From IMG/VR virus record IMGVR_UViG_3300027848_000597, positions 1-20,115 of that record: a stretch of DNA of 20,115 bases; one strand, written 5' to 3'. The notes below the pieces were generated by a model. The model was given only the letters and a program-made list of their open reading frames with translations. It was not told the origin of the DNA and ran no database searches. Both the position numbers and the translations under genes were made by a program. Origin of the DNA: a virus. Shown here piece by piece: positions 13,294-20,115 of this stretch. How positions within the stretch are numbered: position 1 is the first letter of the stretch; every line of letters starts with the position of its first letter.

Positions 13294-14205
13294 ATGTCTG
13301 TAATAACAAGAGGTAGTATTCTTGAAGCGTTGCGCCCCGGTGTTCACAAGTTTTACGGCTTGGGCTACAACCGCTACGAAGACGAATACAAACAAATATT
13401 TGACGTAATGCAAAGCTCTCTTAACTACGAACGTGACGTAAACATGTATGGTTTCGCTATGGCTGGTGTTAAGAACGAAGGCACTTCTGTTGAATACGAT
13501 ACAATGGGTGAAAGCTTCGCATACAACTACGTACACATTCCTTATGCTCGTGCATTCTCCATTACGCATGAAGCTATGATGGATGGCCAGTACATGAAAC
13601 ATGCTGAAGTTGGTAGTCGTGAAATGGGTATTTCAATGCGTGAAACCAAAGAAACCATAGCAGCTAACATTCTCAACTTGGCTTTCTCTAACACTGTAAC
13701 CTACGCCGATGGCCTTGAGCTTTGCTCTACAGCCTCCCTGCTGGGTGGTGGCGGCACGTTCTCTAACAAGCTGGCTGTAGATGCTGACTTGTCTGAAGCG
13801 TCTCTTGAGCAAGCTATAATTGACATTGGTAACTTCGTCTCTGACCGTAACCTGAAATCTAAAGTTATGGCTCGCAGAATTATCGCCCCAATTCAGTTGC
13901 AATTTGAATGTGCTCGTATATTGAAATCTGACTTGCGCGTATCTTCCGCAGAGAATGACATCAACGCAATCAAGCAAGGCATGTACATCCCTGAAGGCGC
14001 CACTATCAACCACTACTTGACAGATGCTGATGCTTGGTTTATCAAAACTGACAAACCACAAGGCTTGCAACATTTCGTACGTGAACCTGTCAAAATTGAC
14101 ATGGACACTGAATTTAACACTGACAACCTGTTGGTTAAATTCTACGAACGTTACAGCTTTGGTTGCACAGACAAACGCGGTATTTATGGCTCTGCTGGAG
14201 CATAA
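13294..14205 (+). CDS. major capsid protein
   Basis: A 303-residue protein at the place of the main coat subunit. It has the mixed alpha/beta character of HK97-fold capsid proteins: N-terminal region with LEALRPGVHKFYGLGY, a central MGESFAYNYVHIPYARAF strand set, a long helix SREMGISMRETKETIAANIL, a strand MARRIIAPIQLQFECARIL and a C-terminal FVREPVKIDMDTEFNT region. CAAGGA precedes the ATG. Codons are richer in abundant choices (GAA, AAC, CGT) than in its neighbours, as expected for a highly made protein. A strong multi-hairpin structure follows the stop codon. Confidence 0.88.
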   Translation: MSVITRGSILEALRPGVHKFYGLGYNRYEDEYKQIFDVMQSSLNYERDVNMYGFAMAGVKNEGTSVEYDTMGESFAYNYVHIPYARAFSITHEAMMDGQYMKHAEVGSREMGISMRETKETIAANILNLAFSNTVTYADGLELCSTASLLGGGGTFSNKLAVDADLSEASLEQAIIDIGNFVSDRNLKSKVMARRIIAPIQLQFECARILKSDLRVSSAENDINAIKQGMYIPEGATINHYLTDADAWFIKTDKPQGLQHFVREPVKIDMDTEFNTDNLLVKFYERYSFGCTDKRGIYGSAGA

Positions 14206-14283
14206 GTAACACACCAATTATATTGGCGTTACATTTTAGAGAGGGGGGCATCTGCCTTCTTCTCTTCCTTGTCTTAAGCAAGG
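14206..14283 (+). terminator. three consecutive hairpins after the major capsid gene
   Basis: Hairpin 1: GTAAC/GTTAC with CCAAT/ATTGG inside (14206-14232). Hairpin 2: 12 pairs, AGAGAGGGGGGC/GCCTTCTTCTCT (14238-14265; three G-U pairs), loop ATCT. Hairpin 3: CCTTG/CAAGG (14267-14283), then a T-rich run ending CTTTTT. Together they are likely to weaken transcription or protect the capsid message. Confidence 0.7.
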
Positions 14284-14307
14284 GTTAACTCTTTTTAAGG
14301 AATAAAT

Positions 14308-15249
14308 ATGGGAATGTCAAATTTTCCAAATGGTTTTTCAAGCGGTGTTATGATTAGAGGAGTTCCTCTCACTCTAGCACATCCAGGTAGTGTGTTCTGG
14401 GTGGGAAATTCCACTGTTCTGCCTGATAGGGGCATAGGTGGTAGTAATGGTAATGACGGTAGCTATCTTGCACCTTTCGCTACGATAGACTATGCCGTAG
14501 GTAGATGTAAAGCAGGTCGTGGTGATATAATCATGGTTAAGCCTGGTCATATTGAAACTGTTGCAGCTGCTGCCGGGTTGGCTGTAGACGTAGCCGGTGT
14601 AGCCGTTGTAGGATTGGGTTCTGGTTCATTGCGCCCCACCATCAACCTCACTGCCACTGCATCAACGATAACTTTCTCTGCTGCAAACTGCTCCATGATT
14701 AACTGCCTAATCACTGGTGGAATCGATGCTGTAGTTAGCTGTGTTGTAGTTAGTGCTGCCGATGTAACATTCGATAGAGTGGAGGTTAGAGACGTAACTG
14801 GTGAAATGACACTAGGAATCCTAACTACAGCCGGTGCTGCTCGCTTGAAAGTGTTGAATCACATTCACCGAGGTGCTTCTGCTGTAGGCTCTGTGGCCGC
14901 GATAGCAATCGTAGGCGGAGATGGTATTGAAATCACTGCATCTTTGCTGGATGGTAACTTTAGTACAGGCATCATTGATGTTCGTACCACTGCCACCACC
15001 AACTTGCATGTTCACTCAATCCTACGCGCATTCAACCGCAACTCTAGTGACATAATTGTCGTAGACACCATTACAGCGTCTACAGGACAAGTGGGACCGA
15101 ACATCAGCGCTCGATTGGCAGATAATGCTGCAAACATAACAGAAGCCTTTACGGGTGCCACGTTTGTTTACATGCAGCCTTTGAATCTTGTCAACTTAGC
15201 TGGTGAAAGTTCAATGTTCTCTAACATAACTGCTTCTACAGACGCGTAA
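14308..15249 (+). CDS. beta-helix virion protein, 313 aa
   Basis: Short-strand, Gly/Val/Thr/Asn/Ala-rich sequence with regular turns, typical of right-handed parallel beta-helices. The segment DGSYLAPFATIDYAVGRC (about residues 51-68), then GDIIMVKPGH and VAVVGLGSGSLRPT (coils), matches the pattern of phage structural proteins with pectin-lyase-like folds. No catalytic acids can be assigned, so a structural role, for example head or fibre decoration, is more likely than an enzyme. AAGGAA precedes the ATG. Confidence 0.78.
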   Translation: MGMSNFPNGFSSGVMIRGVPLTLAHPGSVFWVGNSTVLPDRGIGGSNGNDGSYLAPFATIDYAVGRCKAGRGDIIMVKPGHIETVAAAAGLAVDVAGVAVVGLGSGSLRPTINLTATASTITFSAANCSMINCLITGGIDAVVSCVVVSAADVTFDRVEVRDVTGEMTLGILTTAGAARLKVLNHIHRGASAVGSVAAIAIVGGDGIEITASLLDGNFSTGIIDVRTTATTNLHVHSILRAFNRNSSDIIVVDTITASTGQVGPNISARLADNAANITEAFTGATFVYMQPLNLVNLAGESSMFSNITASTDA

Positions 15250-15264
15250 CATCCTACATAACGA

Positions 15265-15282
15265 GAGGGAAGGAATTCCCTC
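15265..15282 (+). terminator. terminator-like hairpin
   Basis: Perfect 7-bp stem GAGGGAA/TTCCCTC closed by a GGAA tetraloop, followed by GAGTTATTCT. The T-run is poor, so it may be only an attenuator or an RNA-stability element between the beta-helix and next gene. Confidence 0.5.
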
Positions 15283-15340
15283 GAGTTATTCTAATGTGTT
15301 CTCCAAGAGAGTACATTATAATAACCTAATGGAGACTCTA

Positions 15341-15748
15341 GTGGCTAACACAATAACAAACAAAAGAATTATTTCAGGAACAAAGCGTGTAATACAATAC
15401 ATTTCTATAGCTAGTGATGGTACAGAAGAAACAGATTTAGTGGTTTATGATAGTAGTGCAGTGGCTACAGAGATTGGGAAAGTGGATAGTTTAATGTGCA
15501 CCATCTTGTCTATAACGTACAGTACCTCTTCAGTGTTGGGAATTAATAAGCTTGAGTGGGATGGTACAACAGACGTATTAGCGTGGAGTCTTCCCTTAGC
15601 TGCAGGCACAGGGATATTTGATTTCACTAAATTTGGTGGACTAAAGAACACAGCAGGTGCAGGTATTACAGGGGATGTCCTTCTCACAACCACTGGATTG
15701 GTGGCTGGGGATGTAGTGAGCCTGATTATAGAACTGATGCCCTACTGA
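15341..15748 (+). CDS. 135-aa hypothetical virion-type protein
   Basis: Start chosen at GTG 15341 because GGAG lies six bases before it and the product begins MANTITNKRIISG. Two other starts in frame (GTG 15296, ATG 15329) have weaker sites, so the start is uncertain. The protein is beta-rich, hydrophobic-alternating (VIQYISIASDG, VVYDSSAV, LAWSLPLAAGTG, VVSLIIELMPY), without Cys pairs or membrane helix, resembling small structural proteins between capsid and tail genes. Function not recognised. Confidence 0.7.
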   Translation: MANTITNKRIISGTKRVIQYISIASDGTEETDLVVYDSSAVATEIGKVDSLMCTILSITYSTSSVLGINKLEWDGTTDVLAWSLPLAAGTGIFDFTKFGGLKNTAGAGITGDVLLTTTGLVAGDVVSLIIELMPY

Positions 15749-15758
15749 GGAGATGTAA

Positions 15759-16409
15759 ATGGTTAGCTTGACACGCAAGAGTAGAAGCGATAGACGTGTA
15801 ATTTGTGACATATGCGGTCAAGCCTATCGCCTGTCTGAAATGACTAAAATAACAGATAAGTATAACAGACACTTCGGGATGCTGGTTTGTCCTTTCGATA
15901 GGGATGCCACCAACCCTCACGATGTTCCTTTTACAGTGAAAGACGTCATATTATCATCGCCGAAGATGGTGAGAGACAGACCTCCTATATTGTTTGACGT
16001 AAATGCCCTTGATGATAGGGTGCCTGGAAAGCCAAAGAACGGTATGGCACAGCGAGACAGTTTAACAGGAAATATAATAAACAGGTGGGAAGGTCCTACG
16101 GACACGGGAAGCAGTGGTATTCTAGGGTATAGAGTGCAGAGAGCGAGCCCTCAAGGAGGCTTCTACGACACGTTGGAGGACAACACGGGCTACGGTAGTG
16201 GTTTCTATTTAGACGCCTCAGGAAGCTTGTCTGGAAGTTATTCGTACAAGGTGGCAGCTATAAATAGCTTCGGGGTAGGAGCCTATTCTGAAGAATGGTT
16301 GTTTCCTCCGTCTCCCTCTGCTCCTGAACTTCCCTATCTCATCATGGGTCAAGAAGACTCCTTCATTCTCACTGGAGACGGTGATTACCTTCTAGTGTCA
16401 AACCTATAA
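15759..16409 (+). CDS. zinc-knuckle plus fibronectin type III protein, 216 aa
   Basis: N-terminal zinc site: C16-x2-C19, then H38 and C44, in the layout of a short treble-clef or knuckle. Then a linker and a fibronectin III-like domain at about 103-180 (IINRWEGPTDTGSSGILGYRV ... YSYKVAAINSFGVGAYS). The C-terminal end LPYLIMGQEDSFILTG with a D-G-D-Y-LLV repeat is a common tail of phage structural proteins. Such proteins are virion or host-surface contacts. GAGGAG precedes the ATG. Sits directly before the tail fibre gene. Confidence 0.8.
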   Translation: MVSLTRKSRSDRRVICDICGQAYRLSEMTKITDKYNRHFGMLVCPFDRDATNPHDVPFTVKDVILSSPKMVRDRPPILFDVNALDDRVPGKPKNGMAQRDSLTGNIINRWEGPTDTGSSGILGYRVQRASPQGGFYDTLEDNTGYGSGFYLDASGSLSGSYSYKVAAINSFGVGAYSEEWLFPPSPSAPELPYLIMGQEDSFILTGDGDYLLVSNL

Positions 16410-16427
16410 ACTTAAGGAACCTTTTAT

Positions 16428-18059
16428 ATGGCAACAAAAAAGATTAGTGAGATAACAAGCTTAGGAAGCCTGGCAGACGGGGATGTGATATTAGGGGAAC
16501 GTGTATCAAATGTCACTTCAACCTTCATATTCAACGGTATTGTAAGAGATGCAGATTTTACAGTGGACGGTATGATGTGCCGTACCGCTGCAAACGTATA
16601 TAACACACGTGTCATGACAGGCACCAGCAACACTATAGACGTGGCTGATGGAGATGGTATTTCGGGCAACCCAACATTCACTATATCGGCTACGTACGCA
16701 GGGGGCACTTCAATAGCGTCTCTCGGTACGGTGACAGTGGGAACGTGGAGTGCTGACGCCATAGCACTAAACAAAATAACAGCCCTTACAGCTAGTAGGG
16801 CGGTGGTTAGTGATGCAAGTGGGTTTTTAGCCTCTGCTGCCACCACTGCTACAGAACTTGGGTATGTTAATGGCGTGACGTCTGCTATTCAGACACAAAT
16901 TAATGCAATTAATTCCTCTGCGACCCAAACACTCACCAATAAGAGTATAGATTCTGATACGAACGTAATAACGAACATTGTGGATGCAGACATAAAGGCA
17001 TCTGCTGCAATTGCCGTTAGCAAGCTTGCTGCAACAACAGCATCTAGGGCATTGGTTAGTGATGGAAGTGGATTTGTCTCAGCAGCCACGACTACCTCCT
17101 CAGAGATTGGGTTTGTTAATGGAGTGACATCTGCTATTCAGACACAGCTTAACACTAAAATAACCACCTCATCCACTGACGTGTTAACGAATAAGAGCAT
17201 AGACGCCGATACGAACACTATAACAAACATAGAAAACGCTGATATTAAAGCTGCTGCTGCGATTGCTGTTAACAAGCTTGCTGCATTGACGGCTAGTAGA
17301 GCAGTGGTTAGTGATGGAAGTGGGTTTTTAGCTTCTTCTGCAACGACAGCTACGGAGATTGGGTATGTTAATGGAGTGACATCTTCAATACAGACACAGC
17401 TCGACACTATTGCTTCCTCTGGGGTTCCAGATGGAGACAAAGGCGATGTCTCCGTAACCGCCTCAGGGCTCACGTGGACAATCGACCCTGCTGTTGTGAC
17501 ATACGCTAAGATACAGAACGTAAGCGCTACAGACAAGCTATTAGGACGCAGCACTGCCGGAGCAGGCGTTACGGAAGAAATCACTTGCACCTCGTTTGGA
17601 CGTGACCTCTTAGATGATGCTAGTGTGAGCGCTCAGCGTATTACATTAGGACTCGATGAAGGCACTTGGACACCTGCATTGACATTCACCACTCCTGGAG
17701 ACGTAAGTGTTTCCTATACCGTACAGACAGGTCAATATCAGAGGTGGGGGGCAAGAGTGCATTGCACGTTCTCTTTGACGTTCACCCTAACCCACACTAC
17801 AGCATCCGGCTCAATTAACATAACAGGGTTTCCATTCACTGCAGCAGCTTCTAACGCGAATCCTGCATTTTTGTATACATCTAACGTAACGTTGCCTGCG
17901 TCCAGAACTGTGGTTTCAGTTAACGTTTCTGCAGCCGATAGTGTGGCAACATTAATCGCCCTAGGGACAGCCACCACAGCCTCCACGCTAAGTACTACGG
18001 CAATTCCCACTGGCGCCACTACCTACACTATACGCTCTACTGTCACGTATCAAATATAA
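16428..18059 (+). CDS. tail fibre protein
   Basis: A 543-residue, Ala/Thr/Ser/Gly-rich protein with about two and a half repeats (period 83-84 residues) of TASRAVVSDxSGF ... YVNGVTSAIQTQ followed by TLTNKSIDxDTNxITNI ... DIKAxAAIAVxKLA, the pattern of trimeric phage fibre shafts. The C-terminal third starts with EGTWTPALTF (411-420), a motif found at the start of fibre tip domains, and is beta-rich. It would bind the receptor on the host surface. TAAGGA precedes the ATG. No collagen repeats or intramolecular chaperone domain recognised. Confidence 0.88.
   Translation: MATKKISEITSLGSLADGDVILGERVSNVTSTFIFNGIVRDADFTVDGMMCRTAANVYNTRVMTGTSNTIDVADGDGISGNPTFTISATYAGGTSIASLGTVTVGTWSADAIALNKITALTASRAVVSDASGFLASAATTATELGYVNGVTSAIQTQINAINSSATQTLTNKSIDSDTNVITNIVDADIKASAAIAVSKLAATTASRALVSDGSGFVSAATTTSSEIGFVNGVTSAIQTQLNTKITTSSTDVLTNKSIDADTNTITNIENADIKAAAAIAVNKLAALTASRAVVSDGSGFLASSATTATEIGYVNGVTSSIQTQLDTIASSGVPDGDKGDVSVTASGLTWTIDPAVVTYAKIQNVSATDKLLGRSTAGAGVTEEITCTSFGRDLLDDASVSAQRITLGLDEGTWTPALTFTTPGDVSVSYTVQTGQYQRWGARVHCTFSLTFTLTHTTASGSINITGFPFTAAASNANPAFLYTSNVTLPASRTVVSVNVSAADSVATLIALGTATTASTLSTTAIPTGATTYTIRSTVTYQI
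16788..17408 (+). repeat. about 250-bp internal repeats in the fibre gene
   Basis: The fibre shaft repeats are visible at the DNA level (for example TATGTTAATG, then GAGTGACATC and TTCAGACACA in several copies). Recombination between them could change fibre length or swap host range. Confidence 0.75.
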
Positions 18060-18071
18060 GAGGAAATAAAC

Positions 18072-18317
18072 ATGCTTACAGAAGAAATCTTAAAACCTAT
18101 ATTATCAGAAGTTAATCTTAACACAGGTAGCGTGAGCGTTGCCCTCGATGTATTGATTAAGAGAAACGGGGAGGTTATAAGCAGTGGTCGAGATAGAAGG
18201 GCTTTTAATGTAGGAGAACTTGAGCAATATAAGGAATACGTAGGTTACTCAGAAGGCTTGGACATTACGTTTCTGTCTGCATTATGGGCTAGCTTTCCAA
18301 AAGGTGAGGTGGCTTAA
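18072..18317 (+). CDS. 81-aa hypothetical protein
   Basis: AGAGGA precedes the ATG. The protein is mixed, with VSVALDVLIKRNGEVISSGRD strand-like segment and a helical middle (NVGELEQYKEYVGYSEG). No family recognised. Its stop overlaps the next ATG (TAATG), suggesting coupling to the gp4-like gene. Confidence 0.72.
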   Translation: MLTEEILKPILSEVNLNTGSVSVALDVLIKRNGEVISSGRDRRAFNVGELEQYKEYVGYSEGLDITFLSALWASFPKGEVA

Positions 18318-19234
18318 TGACAACTACATTTACACAAACACGCAATTCCCTAATCACCGACTCCTTGCATCTACTGGGGGTTTATGGTGTCGGGCGTACG
18401 GTTAGTAGTGAGGACATGTCAATTGGTGTTAGCGCTCTGAGTAAGATGGTGAAGGCATGGGGGGCGAAAGGGCTTCATTTGTGGGCTAAGCAAGAAGCTG
18501 TGCTGTTTCTCACCAAAGGAACATCTCAATATAGTTTGACAACAAGCAAGGCTGTAGACGCCGATGCTCTCGTCTCTACTACATTGTCCGCTGCCGAAGC
18601 TGCTGCTCAGACAACACTCTCCATCGCTTCCACCACTGGAATGACAATTGGGGATAATGTAGGGATTGTGCTGGACGATGACACGATACATTGGTCTACA
18701 ATCTCAACTCTCTCCCCCTTCGTAATCGTGAGCGCGCTGCCTTCTGCTGCATCTTCTGCAAATGTGGTGTATACGTACACCTCAGGCGTTAGCAAGCCCC
18801 TGAACGTCTTACAATGCCGTTTACGCAATGCTAGCGGCCTAGACATCCCTATGGGGCAGATTGACTATCAAGATTATTACGAAATTGGACGTAAAACAAA
18901 CACTGGACTACCGAATCAATGGCATTACATTCCTAAGACAGTGACGGGCACTATGTCTATTTGGCCGTCTCCTTCGTTAGGAACGGACAGGGTGATGTTT
19001 ACATATGAGCGCATTAACAACGACATCTCGACAGCAAACGCTGATTTTGACTTCCCTGCGGAGTGGTTAGAGGCCTTAACGTGGCAGCTGGCTGTTAGAC
19101 TCTCTCCTGCCTTCGGGAAAGGCTCAAAGGGTGCTTCGTTGCTTCCTATCGCATCCTCTATGTTAGCAGATTTACAGGATTGGGATAGAGACATCAGTGA
19201 TTTAGAAGTGAGTCCGGACATAGAGGGGTATTGA
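18317..19234 (+). CDS. P22 gp4-like tail accessory/head completion protein
   Basis: A 305-residue protein. The N-terminal RNSLITDSLHLLGVYGVG (about 8-25), central YTSGVSKPLNVLQCRLRN (about 152-169) and FDFPAEWLEALTWQLAVRL (about 241-260) match the pattern of P22 gp4-type proteins that seal the portal and connect it to the tail, where the W-rich segment near the C-terminus is characteristic. P22 gp4 is shorter (166), and this protein is about twice that, with an inserted beta-rich Ser/Thr/Ala region (about 75-145) not expected in P22. It precedes the gp10-like gene as in P22-type clusters. Confidence 0.75.
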   Translation: MTTTFTQTRNSLITDSLHLLGVYGVGRTVSSEDMSIGVSALSKMVKAWGAKGLHLWAKQEAVLFLTKGTSQYSLTTSKAVDADALVSTTLSAAEAAAQTTLSIASTTGMTIGDNVGIVLDDDTIHWSTISTLSPFVIVSALPSAASSANVVYTYTSGVSKPLNVLQCRLRNASGLDIPMGQIDYQDYYEIGRKTNTGLPNQWHYIPKTVTGTMSIWPSPSLGTDRVMFTYERINNDISTANADFDFPAEWLEALTWQLAVRLSPAFGKGSKGASLLPIASSMLADLQDWDRDISDLEVSPDIEGY

Positions 19235-19238
19235 CATT

Positions 19239-20115
19239 ATGGATATAAACGTAGCAGGGGGTGCATACCTTCACATTTCCCAAGATGCTAACTTTCAGCG
19301 TTGTGTAAATATGTTCACAGTGGGATCTGGGGAGGGGGGCAGAGGGGGCTCTGAGGGTAAACAAGGTCAAGTGTTGCTTCCAACAGCAGGCCTTACATTA
19401 TTGACAGACAAGGGATTGGGCAAATGCCGGGGAATGAAAACTGTAGGGGCATACACTTACGCAGTGATGGGAAATACAGTTTTTAGGCTTTCTATAAATG
19501 CTACCACTCTTGTTGTCACCTCCGTCACGTTAGGCACTTTAACCACTTCCACGGGGGAAGTGAACATCTCAGCAAACCCCACGCAGGTTATATTTGTTGA
19601 CGGCACTGTATCAGCGTACACATACACGCTAGCAACCACTACATTTGCAGTTATGTCGGACGCAGATTTCCCCATCGCCAATTATGTAGCGTTCTTAAAC
19701 GGATATACAATAGTTAATGTAGCCTCCACAGGTAAGTTTCAAGTTAGTAGCTTGAATGACAGTAGGGCATGGGACGCTACAGACATTGCCACTGCCGAGA
19801 GTAATACGGACAATATAGTGGGCTTTGGGGTGGCTAAGGGAGAACTTTGGATTTTTGGAAGTGCAAGTACAGAGATTTGGTATGACGCAGCGAACGCTTC
19901 AGGGATGCCACTCTCTCCTCGTACAGGATTGGAGCTGCAAATTGGATGTGGGGCTTCTGCTTCAATCACGCAGCTTGATGACTTGCTCATTTGGCTAGAT
20001 AATAGGGGCTTCATAGTTCAGAGTGATGTTGCACCCTTTGTACGTAATAACAACTCCGGGTATACGCTTAAAATTATCTCCACTGAAGCCATCACCAGTC
20101 AGATTCTGGGATACT
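19239..20115 (+). CDS. P22 gp10-like tail hub/DNA-stabilisation protein (partial, runs off right edge)
   Basis: 292 residues are seen. The motifs VAFLNGYTIVNV, TGKFQVSSLNDSRAWDA, DIATAESNTDNIVGF, GELWIFGSASTEIWYD and LLIWLDNRGF fit the P22 gp10 family (phage stabilisation protein), a beta-propeller-like ring attached below gp4 that keeps the packaged DNA in place and holds the tail machinery. The N-terminal part (about 30-50) is Gly-rich (GSGEGGRGGSEGKQGQ), perhaps a flexible loop. Its start, ATG 19239, follows the gp4-like stop by four bases, with GAGGGG further upstream. The C-terminus is outside the window. Confidence 0.85.
   Translation, partial: MDINVAGGAYLHISQDANFQRCVNMFTVGSGEGGRGGSEGKQGQVLLPTAGLTLLTDKGLGKCRGMKTVGAYTYAVMGNTVFRLSINATTLVVTSVTLGTLTTSTGEVNISANPTQVIFVDGTVSAYTYTLATTTFAVMSDADFPIANYVAFLNGYTIVNVASTGKFQVSSLNDSRAWDATDIATAESNTDNIVGFGVAKGELWIFGSASTEIWYDAANASGMPLSPRTGLELQIGCGASASITQLDDLLIWLDNRGFIVQSDVAPFVRNNNSGYTLKIISTEAITSQILGY

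Noticed and set aside
16424-18019. minus-strand frames of up to 150 aa opposite the fibre gene
   Set aside because: Shadows of the Ala/Thr/Val-rich repeat; fibre gene is supported by domain content and ribosome site.
1-20115. tRNA genes, CRISPR arrays, insertion sequences, integrase/attachment sites
   Set aside because: None seen: no clover-leaf with a TTCGA loop, no regularly spaced repeats, no transposase or recombinase motif. Nothing here shows a temperate lifestyle.

Overview
The window is part of a tailed double-stranded DNA phage genome (or prophage). The rightward half carries a complete packaging and head set: small and large terminase, a P22-type portal, scaffold and major capsid protein. 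It ends in P22-type head-to-tail genes (gp4-like and gp10-like). A P22-type portal with gp4- and gp10-like proteins points to a short-tailed podovirus. There is no tape measure, tail tube or sheath gene here. The host cannot be read from the sequence; ordinary sigma-70 promoters, purine-rich ribosome sites and intrinsic terminators indicate a bacterium, and a Gram-negative host is likely from the P22-like tail (inference).

Left region (1-4508) is transcribed leftward. From right to left it encodes a one- or two-segment membrane protein, a Dam-type adenine methyltransferase, two small membrane proteins, two small helical proteins, a ClpX-like AAA+ ATPase, three very acidic small proteins, a small three-helix membrane protein and, running off the left edge, a catalytic-domain-only M17 leucyl aminopeptidase. 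Genes are tightly packed, with overlapping ends and good ribosome sites. Three leftward promoters share an unusual CTATARTTWAMATA-like core.

Central region (4509-5940) is about 1.4 kb without convincing genes between the two divergent arms. It holds a leftward promoter with three helically phased TTACAC repeats upstream, dyads, a visible change from C-rich to G-rich on the + strand, two strong rightward sigma-70 promoters, two tandem TACTAcTTAGTA dyads, and a highly foldable RNA of about 300 nt that ends in an intrinsic terminator 25 bp before the first late gene. The arrangement (strong promoter, structured leader, terminator, late operon starting with membrane/lysis-type genes then terminase) resembles lambda PR'-6S RNA-tR'.

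Right region (5941-20115) is the late operon: a holin-like membrane protein, a TM plus coiled-coil protein, small terminase, a 40-residue cationic amphipathic peptide, large terminase, portal, a small protein, a GroES-like co-chaperonin, scaffold, a conserved virion-type protein, a probable capsid decoration protein, the major capsid protein (followed by three consecutive hairpins), a beta-helix protein, a small virion-type protein, a zinc-knuckle/fibronectin protein, a repetitive tail fibre, a small protein, a gp4-like protein and a partial gp10-like protein.

The most unusual items are (i) the pairing of a ClpX-like unfoldase, which keeps an LGF ClpP-docking-type tripeptide, with an aminopeptidase, a possible phage protein-turnover module; (ii) the structured late-leader RNA; and (iii) the 40-aa amphipathic peptide. 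All functions are read from sequence motifs and none was checked against a database.
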